Shown here piece after piece: positions 39,643 through 48,754 of a stretch of DNA of 64,000 nt. Both the position numbers and the translations under genes were made by a program. Below the pieces are notes generated by a model. It was not told the DNA's origin, searched no databases, and saw only the letters and a list, made by a program, of their open reading frames with translations. The stretch is from Pseudomonas putida. Its GTDB lineage: Bacteria > Pseudomonadota > Gammaproteobacteria > Pseudomonadales > Pseudomonadaceae. The DNA lies in assembly GCF_025905425.1 (NCBI RefSeq), contig NZ_CP109603.1, positions 4,294,501 through 4,358,500 of the forward strand, given 5' to 3'. The first letter of the stretch is position 1; each line of letters begins with the position of its first letter.

Positions 39643-42135
39643 TCACCAGTCATAGGTCAGGTTTGCGGTGACCGTTCTTCCCTGCCCATAGGTGCACTCC
39701 CACACACCGGAGCACCGGCTTACGTAACGTTTGTCATCGATGTTCTCGACATTGGCCTGAATACGCACGCCCTTGATCGCCAAAGGTGATTTCTCCAGGT
39801 CGTAAGCGATCATGCCGTCATAGACCGAGTACGACGGGACATCGAATTCACGGTAGGCCATGCTCGTCCCTGGGCTGCTACGCACGTAACGGACGCCAAC
39901 CCCAAAACCCAGGCCGCGCAGGCTGCTGCTCTCTGGCATCTTGTAATCCAGCCATGTAGCAGCAGTCAGTGGCGATATACCTACCGGATGGCGACCCTTC
40001 ATACCGTCGTTGTCCTTGGTGTACTCGGTATCGACACGCGAGACCGAGGCCACCAAGTTGAGGTTGCGGGTGAGCTCAGCTTTGCCTTCGAGCTCCAGCC
40101 CAGTCGAGCGCAATTCACCCGACTGGTTGCTATAGCCCAGATGGTCCGGGTCCGCCGTCAGGACATTCCTGCGGTCAATCTGATAAGCCGACACCTGCAC
40201 GAAACTGTTGGAACCTGGCGGCTGATACTTGATACCCACTTCGTATTGCTTGCCAGTCGATGCATCGAAGGTGTTGTGGTGAAAGTCAGTGCCGGTATTG
40301 GGCTGGAATGATTCGGAATAGCTGAAGTATGGGGTGATACCGTTGTCGAACAGGTAACCGAAGCCGACACGACCAGAGAACTTCTCATCCTTGATGCTGT
40401 TGTCGACTTTGTACAGAGGTTGCTTGTTTTCAGTTACAGCCCAGTCATAACGGCCACCGATGGTCAGGAACCAGCGTTCCCACTTGATCTGGTCCTGCAG
40501 GTACAACCCGGTCTGGCGGATGGTGTTATCCCAGGTGTTCTCGGCAACCAGGCTGAAATCGACTGGCTGACCATAAACCGGGTTGTACAGATCAATACCG
40601 GGCGGGTTGTTCTGGTAGCGGCCGAGGAACCTGGAATTGAAGTGGTAGTAGTCGGCCCCCAACAGCAGCGTGTGGTCGACCTCGCCCGTTTTGAATACGG
40701 CCTGGGCGGTGTTGTCGATGCCATAGACCTTGTTGGTCTGCGCCCAGTCGATGGCGTAGCGGCCAATCGAGCTCAGGTCGTTTGCACCACTGACCTGGTT
40801 GGGGATGAACTCGTAGCCGTGCAGCAAGGATACAAAGCGGTCGTCGACATAGGCATAGCGCGCGTTCTGCTTGAGCGTCCAGACCTCGTTCAGCTCGTGG
40901 GCAACCTCATAGCCGAGGGTGTACTGATCTCGGTCGTAGGACGCATAGTTGGGCTCACCAATGAAGCGGTCGCGGTCGATAGTGCCGTTGGGGTTGGCCA
41001 ATACCGTGCCCCACACAGGGAGACCCTGCGGCTCGGGTGTGTCGTTATCCTTCTGAAAATGGCCGTAGAACGTCAGGGTGGTGCGGTCGTTGACGTTCCA
41101 GGTGAAACTTGGAGCAAGGGTCATGCGTTTCTGGTCGGCATAGTCGACTTCCGAATTCACGTCGCTGACCACCCCGGTAAGGCGATACAGAAAAGTACCC
41201 TGTTCGTCGAGCGGACCGCCAAGGTCGAAGGCACCATACTTGCGATCATGGCTACCCGCCCCCAGTTTGACCGAGCGCAAGGTTTCGGCTGTGGGGCGCT
41301 TTGATACCATGTTGACGATGCCCCCCGGCTGGTTTTGGCCATACAGCACGGAAGCCGGCCCTTTGAGTACTTCGACGCGTTCGAGCAGGTAGGGATCGAT
41401 CTGCAGGGCGCCGCCGGTACTGCCGCCGCCGTAGGGCAGGTGCAAGCCGTCCAGATACATGGGCGTAGCGTTGAACCCCCGCGAGGTGGGTTCGTCAAAC
41501 GCCTTGACCCGTGCCGAGAAGCCATCGACTTGTATGCCGGGTGTATAGCGCAAGGCCTCGCTGACCGAGAGTGAGCCACGCGCCTTCATTTCGTCCTGGG
41601 TGATGACGTTGATGGTCTGCGGGGTTTCCAGGATAGACGTATCGGTCTTGGTGGCTGTGGCAGTGCGCTTGGCGACATACCCGTCCACCGGGCCGTAAGC
41701 TGACTCGCCCTGTGCGTTTACATTAGTCGCCCCAAGCTCCAGGGCCGTACCGTCCTGCGGCAACGGCTGCAGGCCGTACACGTTGCCCCCGCGAGGTATG
41801 GCCTGCAGGCCGGTCCCGGCAAGCAGCCTTTGAAACCCTTCTTCAATTCCGTATTGCCCCTGTAGACCAGGGCTGGTAAGCCCTCGCGTCAGTTCCGAGG
41901 TGTATTGCAGGGTAATTCCCCCTTCACTGGCAAACCGGCCAAGTACCTGGGCCAGGCTCCCGGAGGCGATGCTGTAGCCGTGCTGCGCCTTTTCAGGCGC
42001 AGCCAATGCTGATGCACCGCTGCCCTGCAGGGCAATGGCCAGGGCACTGAGGGCGAGGACGCGTCGATAGCTGGATGCACGCGGTTTACCCATGATCGGA
42101 TCGGTCGTTAAACGCGTTGAACTAGAGCGGATCAT
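39643..42135 (-). CDS. TonB-dependent hydroxamate-type siderophore receptor with signalling domain
   Basis: 830 residues from the ATG at 42133-42135; ATG 42093 is another possible start. After the signal peptide there is a secretin/STN signalling domain (about 47-125: YSIASGSLAQVLGRFASEGG, LLAGTGLQAIPRGGNVYGL), a plug (ETPQTINVITQDEMKARGS, RVEVLKGPASVLYG, GGIVNMVSKRP) and a barrel ending VTANLTYDW. The late Cys pair around VSRCSGVWECTYGQGRT is characteristic of FhuA/FoxA-like hydroxamate receptors. The STN domain plus adjacent FecR and FecI genes show a cell-surface signalling receptor that induces its own synthesis; the ligand is likely a foreign hydroxamate such as ferrioxamine or ferrichrome (inference). 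Confidence 0.92.
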   Translation of the reverse strand: MIRSSSTRLTTDPIMGKPRASSYRRVLALSALAIALQGSGASALAAPEKAQHGYSIASGSLAQVLGRFASEGGITLQYTSELTRGLTSPGLQGQYGIEEGFQRLLAGTGLQAIPRGGNVYGLQPLPQDGTALELGATNVNAQGESAYGPVDGYVAKRTATATKTDTSILETPQTINVITQDEMKARGSLSVSEALRYTPGIQVDGFSARVKAFDEPTSRGFNATPMYLDGLHLPYGGGSTGGALQIDPYLLERVEVLKGPASVLYGQNQPGGIVNMVSKRPTAETLRSVKLGAGSHDRKYGAFDLGGPLDEQGTFLYRLTGVVSDVNSEVDYADQKRMTLAPSFTWNVNDRTTLTFYGHFQKDNDTPEPQGLPVWGTVLANPNGTIDRDRFIGEPNYASYDRDQYTLGYEVAHELNEVWTLKQNARYAYVDDRFVSLLHGYEFIPNQVSGANDLSSIGRYAIDWAQTNKVYGIDNTAQAVFKTGEVDHTLLLGADYYHFNSRFLGRYQNNPPGIDLYNPVYGQPVDFSLVAENTWDNTIRQTGLYLQDQIKWERWFLTIGGRYDWAVTENKQPLYKVDNSIKDEKFSGRVGFGYLFDNGITPYFSYSESFQPNTGTDFHHNTFDASTGKQYEVGIKYQPPGSNSFVQVSAYQIDRRNVLTADPDHLGYSNQSGELRSTGLELEGKAELTRNLNLVASVSRVDTEYTKDNDGMKGRHPVGISPLTAATWLDYKMPESSSLRGLGFGVGVRYVRSSPGTSMAYREFDVPSYSVYDGMIAYDLEKSPLAIKGVRIQANVENIDDKRYVSRCSGVWECTYGQGRTVTANLTYDW

Positions 42136-42209
42136 TGAGAAATTGTCCCTATGTATGTGGCAGTTCCACAGGTAAGGACTGACGAATTGGCAAAACGGGC
42201 CAATTCTCA

Positions 42210-43151
42210 TTAACGCGCGGTGACGGTCACCCAGTACCGGGTCCGGTAATCGACCTGAACCGGCAACGTGGCGGGCAATGCGGCCAGGATGGCGTCGGTA
42301 TTGTCCAACTGGAACGCACCGCTGAGCAGCAGCTGCCCTACATCAGCCTGGCAGCGAAGCCAGCCCGGTCGATACCGGCCCAGCTCGCTGAGGAATTCGC
42401 GCAGCGGCATTTCGTCGACCACCAATTGGCCACGCGTCCACTGGCTGTCTTGTTCACGTGCAACCGCCAGGGCGCCCTGGCCCCAGGCGTCGAAGGTAAT
42501 CTGCTGACCGGCATCGAGGGTTGGTTCTGGACCATGAGTCGGTATTACCCGCACCGCCCCCTCAAGCACGGACAGTTGAGTAGCGCCCTCTCGCTGGCGG
42601 ACCACGAAGCGAGTACCCAGGGCTTCCATCAGGCCTTGCTCGCTGGCTACGCGCAATGGCCGGTGATGAGCGCTGAGGGTATCGGGCCCACTGTCCACCA
42701 GAATTTCGCCACGGCGCAGGCTTATCAGGCGTTGATGCGCATCGAAATCTACATCCACTGCGGTGTCGGTGTTCAGGTCCAGAACCGTACCGTCGGCCAG
42801 TGTCAGTTGCTTGCGTTGGCCAACGCGGGTGGCATAGGCCTGCTGAGGCACAAGCTGGCGGTAACCTGCATAGCCAAGCGGGGCAACGATAGCCAGCGCC
42901 AGCAGTTGCTTGATCATTTGTCGACGTTCACGGTTCAGGGTACCCATGGCCAACTGCTGCGGCAGCAGCCCCAACTGTGCCCGCACCCGCTGCGCCTTCT
43001 GCCAGGCCCGCTCGTGCTCGGGCGCCGCCGCGCGCCAGCGGGCACAGGCATCACGCTGGGCCACGCTGATCGCTTCGTCGAGCATCAGCATGTGCCAGTG
43101 GGCCGCTTGCCGTGCCACTTCCGGGGTGATTCGGTTTTGCTGGCTGAGCAT
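42210..43151 (-). CDS. FecR-type transmembrane sigma regulator
   Basis: 313 residues. Cytoplasmic N-terminal DUF4880 part (ITPEVARQAAHWHMLMLDE), a span near residues 82-98 (LLALAIVAPLGYAGYRQL), then the periplasmic FecR domain (GQRKQLTLADGTVLDLNTD, LRRGEILVDSG) and a secretin-interacting C-terminal segment. Start ATG shares one base with the sigma stop (TGATG). Passes the receptor signal to the neighbouring sigma factor. Confidence 0.93.
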   Translation of the reverse strand: MLSQQNRITPEVARQAAHWHMLMLDEAISVAQRDACARWRAAAPEHERAWQKAQRVRAQLGLLPQQLAMGTLNRERRQMIKQLLALAIVAPLGYAGYRQLVPQQAYATRVGQRKQLTLADGTVLDLNTDTAVDVDFDAHQRLISLRRGEILVDSGPDTLSAHHRPLRVASEQGLMEALGTRFVVRQREGATQLSVLEGAVRVIPTHGPEPTLDAGQQITFDAWGQGALAVAREQDSQWTRGQLVVDEMPLREFLSELGRYRPGWLRCQADVGQLLLSGAFQLDNTDAILAALPATLPVQVDYRTRYWVTVTAR

Positions 43152-43654
43152 CAGAAGTCGTCGTCGAACAGGATGCAGGCTTCCAGGGCGTTGGCCATGT
43201 GCCGCTTGACCGTGCGCTCGCCGATGCCCAGGCGGCGCGCCACCTCGACATAGGTCAGGCCCTCCAGTTGCACCAACAGGAACACCGAGCGCACGACCGG
43301 TTTGAAGGTGTCGAGCAATGCGTCCAACTGCTGCAGCGTTTCGCGCATTGACCACTGTTCCTCGGCAGATAGCGCAAACAGTTCTGGCAGTTGCGCGAGC
43401 ATTTCGAGGTAGGCGCGCTCCAGCGACTGGCGGCGAAAATGGTCGTATACCAGGCGTCGGCTTACCGTTGCGAGATAGGCACGCGGCCTTTGCAGGCTTA
43501 GGCTTGCCCCCGCTTTTTGCTGCGCCTGAAGGATCCGCAGAAAAGTGTCCTGTGCCAGGTCAGCGGCCTGGGCAGAGCAACCCAGCCGACGGTAAAGCCA
43601 CTGCTTGAGCCATCCGTTGTGCTCTGCGTAGACCTGACTCAGATCATCGTTCAT
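43151..43654 (-). CDS. ECF sigma factor, FecI type
   Basis: 167 residues from ATG 43652-43654, behind GGAGGG. Region 2: AADLAQDTFLRILQ and RAYLATVSRRLVYDHFRR; region 4: VFLLVQLEGLTYVEVARRLG, IGERTVKRHMANAL. A Fur box is about 40 bases upstream. It should transcribe the downstream receptor gene when the ligand is present. Confidence 0.94.
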   Translation of the reverse strand: MNDDLSQVYAEHNGWLKQWLYRRLGCSAQAADLAQDTFLRILQAQQKAGASLSLQRPRAYLATVSRRLVYDHFRRQSLERAYLEMLAQLPELFALSAEEQWSMRETLQQLDALLDTFKPVVRSVFLLVQLEGLTYVEVARRLGIGERTVKRHMANALEACILFDDDF

Positions 43655-43689
43655 CACGGGTATCCCTCCGAGGCGAGGATGGCACCTTA

Positions 43690-43708
43690 GATGATAACGA
43701 TTATCAAA
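43690..43708 (-). promoter_or_regulatory. Fur box upstream of the second FecI-type sigma gene
   Basis: Contains the perfect dyad TGATAA-CGA-TTATCA (43692-43706), matching the core of the Fur consensus, 38-52 bases upstream of the sigma start. Confidence 0.8.
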
Positions 43709-43743
43709 TCAATCCAGGCGGGCTTTGCCTTCGCCAAGAACAG

Positions 43744-44166
43744 TCAGCAGGGTTTGCTACCAATATCTTCTGCAAAGCGCAGCAAGTAACCGTCAGGGTC
43801 GAGCACCAGAAAATTGCGCTGCCCGAACAGAGATTCACCGCTGCGGTACCAACGCTCTTCAACCGGGTTTCTAAGCGGATGCCCAGCCGCCTCCAGTGCC
43901 GAAACCAGCGCTGATGCGTCCGGGCATGCGATAGACAAGTTGATCCCTCGCCCATAGGGCGGCTCAAGCGGGCCGACCCGCCAGGGCGATTCACTGTGCC
44001 AGTCCTGCTCCAGCATCAGCTGGCTGCCGCCGAAGGACAGGAAGGCGAAATGGTCTTCTGGGCGCTCATACTCGATCTTGAAACCAAGGATGTCGCAGTA
44101 GAAGGCAAGGCTTCGCGTAAGGTCGGAAACGATGAGCTCGGGGACAAGGGAACTAAGCTTCAGCAT
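43744..44166 (-). CDS. VOC/glyoxalase-fold protein (bleomycin-resistance-like)
   Basis: 140 residues with two beta-alpha-beta-beta-beta modules of the vicinal-oxygen-chelate fold (LIVSDLTRSLAFYCDILGFK; FLVLDPDGYLLRFAED). Resembles the small bleomycin-binding or dioxygenase-like VOC proteins. The exact role is unknown. It sits alone between the sigma gene and a divergent acetyltransferase. Confidence 0.85.
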   Translation of the reverse strand: MLKLSSLVPELIVSDLTRSLAFYCDILGFKIEYERPEDHFAFLSFGGSQLMLEQDWHSESPWRVGPLEPPYGRGINLSIACPDASALVSALEAAGHPLRNPVEERWYRSGESLFGQRNFLVLDPDGYLLRFAEDIGSKPC

Positions 44167-44330
44167 TATTGACTCCTTTCAATTTTGATCTGCAAACAGG
44201 CTTGAGCAATGTGTGGCAATGCCCACTCAATGTCACCGCCCAGCCTCGACCCATATCCAGCTCAGCCTGCAACAACGGCTCGAACTGCGCTCAGGATTTT
44301 GATTGGCGAGGTCATGGCACTTTGAAAGCA

Positions 44331-44367
44331 GCTCAATGTAGCTCAATACAGCTCAATTGAGCTCACC
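44331..44367. repeat. Short 10-bp tandem repeat GCTCAATnnA
   Basis: GCTCAATGTA, GCTCAATACA, GCTCAATTGA and GCTCACC occur in register every 10 bases. The roughly 330-base gap 44167-44499 between two divergent genes otherwise shows nothing recognisable. Confidence 0.7.
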
Positions 44368-44499
44368 TCGAATGGGGGGGTTGTGGCGGTGGCTGCCGAA
44401 CCTTGAGCAGTCGGCGGTGATCTCCAACTGAGGCAGTGCTAGCCTGTGAGCGGGGCTTGGCCGCAAACGGCCAGCCAAACCACTGCAAAAGGACCTGCC

Positions 44500-44979
44500 A
44501 TGCACCTGCACCACCGCCCTGTTCAGCCCAGCGACATCCCTGCCATCTGCTGCTTCCCCCAGGGCCCGGACGAACTGTTCTACATGTTCCCCAAAGCAAC
44601 CTACCCGCTCACACCTGCGCAACTCACCGAGGCCATCGCCCAGCGCAACGCTTCTACGGTGGCAGAAGGCGACGGCACGGTGCTGGGCTTCGCCAACTTC
44701 TACAAAGCCGAGCACGGCGGCGTGTGCGCCCTGGGCAACGTGGTAGTGGCGCCAGCCGCCCGCGGCCTTGGGGTGGCGAGCTACCTGGTAACCGCCATGA
44801 TCGAGCTGGCCCGCGAGCAGTTTGCGGCGCGAGAGATTTGGGTGTCGTGCTTCAATCACAACACGGCGGGGTTGCTGCTTTATCCACAGCTGGGCTTTGT
44901 GCCGTTCGGCATCGAAGAACGCCAGGCGCCAGATGGGAAGCGGGTGGCGTTGGTGCAGATGAGGCAGGTGCTGGCCTAG
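44500..44979 (+). CDS. GNAT-family N-acetyltransferase
   Basis: 159 residues from ATG 44500 (AAAGGA upstream). Acetyl-CoA motif A is visible as VVVAPAARGLGVASYLVTAM, and the late motif as NTAGLLLYPQLGFVPFG. Substrate not predictable. Confidence 0.88.
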   Translation: MHLHHRPVQPSDIPAICCFPQGPDELFYMFPKATYPLTPAQLTEAIAQRNASTVAEGDGTVLGFANFYKAEHGGVCALGNVVVAPAARGLGVASYLVTAMIELAREQFAAREIWVSCFNHNTAGLLLYPQLGFVPFGIEERQAPDGKRVALVQMRQVLA

Positions 44980-45011
44980 CCTGCGAAATCCAGGCTCTGT
45001 AAGAGAAGTTT

Positions 45012-45143
45012 TGTGGGAGCGGGCTTGCCCCGCGATGGAGTGCGAAGCGCTCCTGTACCTGATATCAAATAGTGTCAAAGACGCCGCGAACTCAGGCTTT
45101 GCTGCCGCGTTGCGGCAGATCGCGGGGCAAGCCCGCTCCCACA
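45012..45143. repeat. Widely spaced REP pair
   Basis: Inverted REP copies of the CGCGGGGCAAG variant with an 82-base spacer. It abuts the antitoxin remnant, whose frame runs into the right copy. Confidence 0.85.
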
Positions 45144-45167
45144 GCGATGGATGACCGACGACGTGTG

Positions 45168-45299
45168 GGGCTGAACAAAAAGCTCCACGCCTAGGGCACG
45201 TATGACTTTAAGCACTGTATCAAAGCGGCGCTTAGCGCCTGGGCTAAGTGCTTTATAGAGGCTTTCTCGACCTAACCCTGCCGCCTCACCTTTGCGAAG
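45168..45299 (-). pseudogene. Remnant of a HigA-like addiction-module antitoxin
   Basis: Translating the minus strand from 45299 gives about 44 residues with LGRESLYKALSPGAKRRFD and TVLKVIRALGVEL, the C-terminal helix-turn-helix region of the short XRE antitoxins that pair with RelE/HigB-type toxins. The N-terminal half is missing: upstream there is a stop in frame within about 10 codons and no toxin gene nearby. The frame has no own stop and continues into the REP copy. The partner toxin is not visible, so this is probably decayed. Confidence 0.65.
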
Positions 45300-45439
45300 A
45301 GAATTCAGTAGCGTCCGATACCTCAGTCAGTTTTTTCTTTCAAACACGCCCAAAAAAAATGTCTTGCAACATCAGCTGCCGAACCATACCCATCCCTCGA
45401 CGTCCGATCCTGCATCCCCCGCGTTTCGAGGTACCCCGT

Positions 45440-46330
45440 GTGAAAGAGATCATCGCCCGCAAGTACCGCCTGGTGGTGAAGACCATCGGTTACATCGGCT
45501 GGTCGCTGTTCTGGCTGCTGATCTGGGATGTGCTGGTCACCATCGACTTCATGCTGTTCTTCAACAGCAAGTTCACCCTGCCGTTGATTCCCTTGACCTT
45601 GCTGGGTTCGGCGCTGGTGGTGCTAGTGAGCTTTCGCAACAGCAGCGCCTACAACCGCTGGTGGGAGGCGCGCACGTTATGGGGCGCATTGGTCAACAGT
45701 TCGCGCAGTTTTGCCCGGCAGACGCTGACGCTGATCGATGACCCGGATGACGGGCTGAACCCGATCAAGGCGACCTTGCTGCGCCGGCATATCGCCTATG
45801 TGAACTGCCTGGCCGCGCACTTGAAGGGCAACCACTGCCCGGATGAACTGATAGCGTTCATCCCGCAAGCGGAGTTCGAACGGCGCAACCGCTCGAACAA
45901 CTTCGCCAACGACATCCTCAGTGGCTCGGCAGCCCTGCTGGCGCGGGAATACCAAGCCGGGCGCCTGGACAGCATTCGCCTGGCGCGGCTGGAATCCACG
46001 CTAGTGGACCTGTCCAATGCCCAGGGCGGCATGGAACGGATTGCCAATACACCACTACCCTACCCTTATGTGTACTTTCCACGGCTGTTCATCACGCTGT
46101 TCTGCCTGATCGTGCCGGTGGGCCTGGTCGAGTCGTTGGGGTGGTTCACGCCATTGGCATCGACGGTGGTGGGGTTCATGTTGCTGGCCATCGAGCGGAT
46201 CGGCACCGACCTGCAAAGCCCCTTCCGTTTCAGTGAGCACCAGATCCAGATGGACACCATCTGCGAGACGATCGAGCGCAACCTGGAGTCGATGCAACGG
46301 GAAGCGCAGCATGGCGAACTGACCACCTGA
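45440..46330 (+). CDS. Bestrophin-family (YneE/UPF0187) ion channel
   Basis: 296 residues from GTG 45440, with GAGG 7 bases upstream; an in-frame extension of 64 codons is not convincing because it reads through the antitoxin remnant and has no homology-like pattern. Four hydrophobic segments (IGYIGWSLFWLLIWDVLV, TLLGSALVVLVSFR, LFITLFCLIVPVGLVESLGW, STVVGFMLLAIERIGTDL) and the family RNSSAYNRWWEAR and DLQSPF motifs are present. Bacterial members form pentameric cation channels, and the physiological role is open. Confidence 0.88.
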   Translation: MKEIIARKYRLVVKTIGYIGWSLFWLLIWDVLVTIDFMLFFNSKFTLPLIPLTLLGSALVVLVSFRNSSAYNRWWEARTLWGALVNSSRSFARQTLTLIDDPDDGLNPIKATLLRRHIAYVNCLAAHLKGNHCPDELIAFIPQAEFERRNRSNNFANDILSGSAALLAREYQAGRLDSIRLARLESTLVDLSNAQGGMERIANTPLPYPYVYFPRLFITLFCLIVPVGLVESLGWFTPLASTVVGFMLLAIERIGTDLQSPFRFSEHQIQMDTICETIERNLESMQREAQHGELTT

Positions 46331-46359
46331 TGCATGCGCGGGCTGCCCAGCAGCCCCAG

Positions 46360-47127
46360 TCAGGCGCGCACATACCGCTGGCGCAGCACATCACTCAAGG
46401 CATCCACCAGCAACACCAGCACCAGCATGGCGATGATCACCGTGCTGGCTTGCGCCTCCTGGAACAGGCTCAAGGTGGTGTAGAGCATCTGCCCCAACCC
46501 ACCCGCCCCGACAAACCCCAACACGCTGGCCATGCGGATGTTGTTCTCCCAGCGGTACAGGCTGTAGGCCAGCAACTGCGGCCACAGGTTAGGCAAGGTG
46601 CCAAAGCAGAATGCCGCCACCTGGCTGCCGCCCTGCAAGCGAATAGCTGCAGCAGGCTCTGCCGGCGCGTTCTCCAACGCCTCGGCAAACAAGCGGCCCA
46701 ACACGCCGGCTGTGTGTAACGCCAAGGCCAGGGTCCCGGCATTCGGGCCAAGCCCTGCGGCCAGCACGGTGAGCGCCGCCCAGACCAACTCGGGGATGGC
46801 CCGCAAGGCATTGAGCAGTACACGCGCCGCTGCCTGCAGCGGCCAGCCGAAGCGGCCCGCCGCCGGCAACGCCAGCAGCATCCCCAGCATCACCGCCAAC
46901 AAGGTCCCCAAGCCCGACATCGCCAGGGTCTCCAAGGCGCCATGCCACACCGCGCGCAAATGCTCGACGGACAGGTCCGGGTGCAGGAATCGCCCCGCGT
47001 ACTCGCCCATCTGCCCTAAGCCGCCATCGCCGACCAGCGCGTGCAGGTCCAGCTCCAGATAGGCGAACGAGGCCACCACTGCGGCGATGATCACGCCGAG
47101 CACCAGCAAGTTGATCGCCCGGTTCAT
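46360..47127 (-). CDS. phnE: Phosphonate-type ABC transporter permease (second PhnE)
   Basis: 255 residues, about six spans and the cytoplasmic coupling motif EALENAPAEPAAAIRLQGGS. The PhnE-family tail SVLGFVGAGGLGQ is intact. Overlaps the other permease gene by 4 bases, so both are made together. Last gene of the phnD-C-E-E operon. Confidence 0.9.
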   Translation of the reverse strand: MNRAINLLVLGVIIAAVVASFAYLELDLHALVGDGGLGQMGEYAGRFLHPDLSVEHLRAVWHGALETLAMSGLGTLLAVMLGMLLALPAAGRFGWPLQAAARVLLNALRAIPELVWAALTVLAAGLGPNAGTLALALHTAGVLGRLFAEALENAPAEPAAAIRLQGGSQVAAFCFGTLPNLWPQLLAYSLYRWENNIRMASVLGFVGAGGLGQMLYTTLSLFQEAQASTVIIAMLVLVLLVDALSDVLRQRYVRA

Positions 47128-47945
47128 GCCAGCCTTGCTCGCAGAAAGCGGCTGAGTAGGTCAGCCAGCGATACCAGCAGCAGAAACGTCAGCAGCATGC
47201 TCGCCACTTCCGCGCCGGCAAACATACGCATCGACAGGTCGATCTGCTGCCCCAGCCCGCCAGCGCCGACAAACCCCATCACCACCGAGGCACGCACTGC
47301 GCACTCCCAGCGGTACACGGTGTACGACACCACCTCTGACACGGCATTGGGCAAAATGCCGTAGAAAAAGGCCATCAGCCGACCACTGCCCGCCTGCAAT
47401 AGGGCATGGGCCGGGCGTTGGTCGACCGACTCGAAGATTTCGGCGTAGACCTTGCCGAGCATGCCGCTGTAAGTAATGGCGATGGCCAGCACTCCTGCCG
47501 TTGGCCCAAGCCCCACGGCACGCACGAACAGCAAGGCCCAGACGATCTCCGGCACGCTGCGCAGAAAGATCAGCAGCCCGCGTACCGGCAACCGCAGCAC
47601 CCGCGACCACCACCCTGCCCGCCCGCCTCGTGAAGCCGCCCGCAGCGACAAGGCACGGCTGGCCAGCAGGCTCGCCGGCACCGCCAACAACAGCGCCAGC
47701 GTCATGCCGGCCGTGGCCACGGCGAGGGTCTGCAAGGTGGCCTCGTACAGCAGTTGCAAAAATGCCGAATCATGCGCCGGCGGCCAGAAAGCCTGAGTGA
47801 AACTGGCGATCTGCTGGCGGTTCTCTGCCTGCCACAGCACACCTGGGTTCAGCTCGCTCAACTGCAGGCCCGGCCATAACACCGCCACTGCCAGCAGGGT
47901 CAGCAGCAACCGTGGCAGCGCCGCCGGGTCGCGGGCCCTCAGCAT
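47124..47945 (-). CDS. phnE: Phosphonate-type ABC transporter permease (first PhnE)
   Basis: 273 residues, six spans; coupling motif YAEIFESVDQRPAHALLQAG and the tail VVMGFVGAGGLGQQIDLSM. Overlaps phnC by 7 bases. Forms a heterodimeric permease with the other PhnE. Confidence 0.9.
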   Translation of the reverse strand: MLRARDPAALPRLLLTLLAVAVLWPGLQLSELNPGVLWQAENRQQIASFTQAFWPPAHDSAFLQLLYEATLQTLAVATAGMTLALLLAVPASLLASRALSLRAASRGGRAGWWSRVLRLPVRGLLIFLRSVPEIVWALLFVRAVGLGPTAGVLAIAITYSGMLGKVYAEIFESVDQRPAHALLQAGSGRLMAFFYGILPNAVSEVVSYTVYRWECAVRASVVMGFVGAGGLGQQIDLSMRMFAGAEVASMLLTFLLLVSLADLLSRFLRARLA

Positions 47946-48754
47946 CGTGGTATCTGCACCGTCAGCACCGCTGCTGGCCCTTGCAAGGGGGGCGAAGCCA
48001 AGTGTTCGTTGGCATAGAGTGCATCGAGCATTTGCGGGCTGACCGCCTCGGCCGGGCTGTCGAACACCACCTGCCCCTCACGAATGCCAATCACCCGTGG
48101 AAAGTGCGCCAGCGCCAGCTCGACCGCATGCAGGCTGGCCACCAGCGTTACACCGTTGGCCTGGGCGTGGCGGTTGAGCAATGCCAAGCTGTGGTCGGCT
48201 AGAACCGGGTCCATGGCCGAGACAGGCTCGTCGGTCAGCAGCAATTGCGGGCGCTGATACAACACCCGTGCAATACCCACCCGCTGCAGTTGGCCGCCGG
48301 ACAGTTGCCCGCACTGGACGAACAATTTGTCTGCCAGCCCCAGCTCAGCCAATGCCTGACGCACGCCGGGCACATCGGTCGGGTACAGCAGGTTGAGCAG
48401 GCCACGCAAGATGCCCCACTGCCCCAGCCGCCCCGCCAGCACCGCCGTCACAACCCGCTGGCGCGGCGGCAAAGGCGGTGCCTGATGCACCAACCCGACC
48501 CGCGCCCGCAAGCGCTGACGCGCCCTACCAGATAACTGCCAGGGTTGCTCAGCAAACAGCTCCAGGCGCCCGGCACTGGGCTTGATGGCCGTGGCCATCA
48601 GGTGCAGCAGGCTCGACTTGCCCGCGCCAGAGGGGCCGATGATCGCGACCCGCTCGCCCTGCTCGATACGCAGGTTGAGCGCGTCCAGGGCGCGGACCTG
48701 GCCGTGGTGCAGGCTGGCATCGTGCAACTGAATGGCCACCCGAAGGTCAGTCAC
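47939..48754 (-). CDS. phnC: Phosphonate-type ABC transporter ATPase
   Basis: 271 residues. Walker A GPSGAGKSSLL, signature LSGGQLQRVGIARVL, Walker B LLTDEPVSAMDP and a switch His in LVASLHAVELA are all intact. Overlaps phnD by 4 bases. Confidence 0.92.
   Translation of the reverse strand: MTDLRVAIQLHDASLHHGQVRALDALNLRIEQGERVAIIGPSGAGKSSLLHLMATAIKPSAGRLELFAEQPWQLSGRARQRLRARVGLVHQAPPLPPRQRVVTAVLAGRLGQWGILRGLLNLLYPTDVPGVRQALAELGLADKLFVQCGQLSGGQLQRVGIARVLYQRPQLLLTDEPVSAMDPVLADHSLALLNRHAQANGVTLVASLHAVELALAHFPRVIGIREGQVVFDSPAEAVSPQMLDALYANEHLASPPLQGPAAVLTVQIPRC

Noticed and set aside
45248..45439. Upstream extension of the bestrophin gene
   Set aside because: No ribosome site, no family similarity and overlap with the antitoxin remnant; GTG 45440 has a good GAGG.
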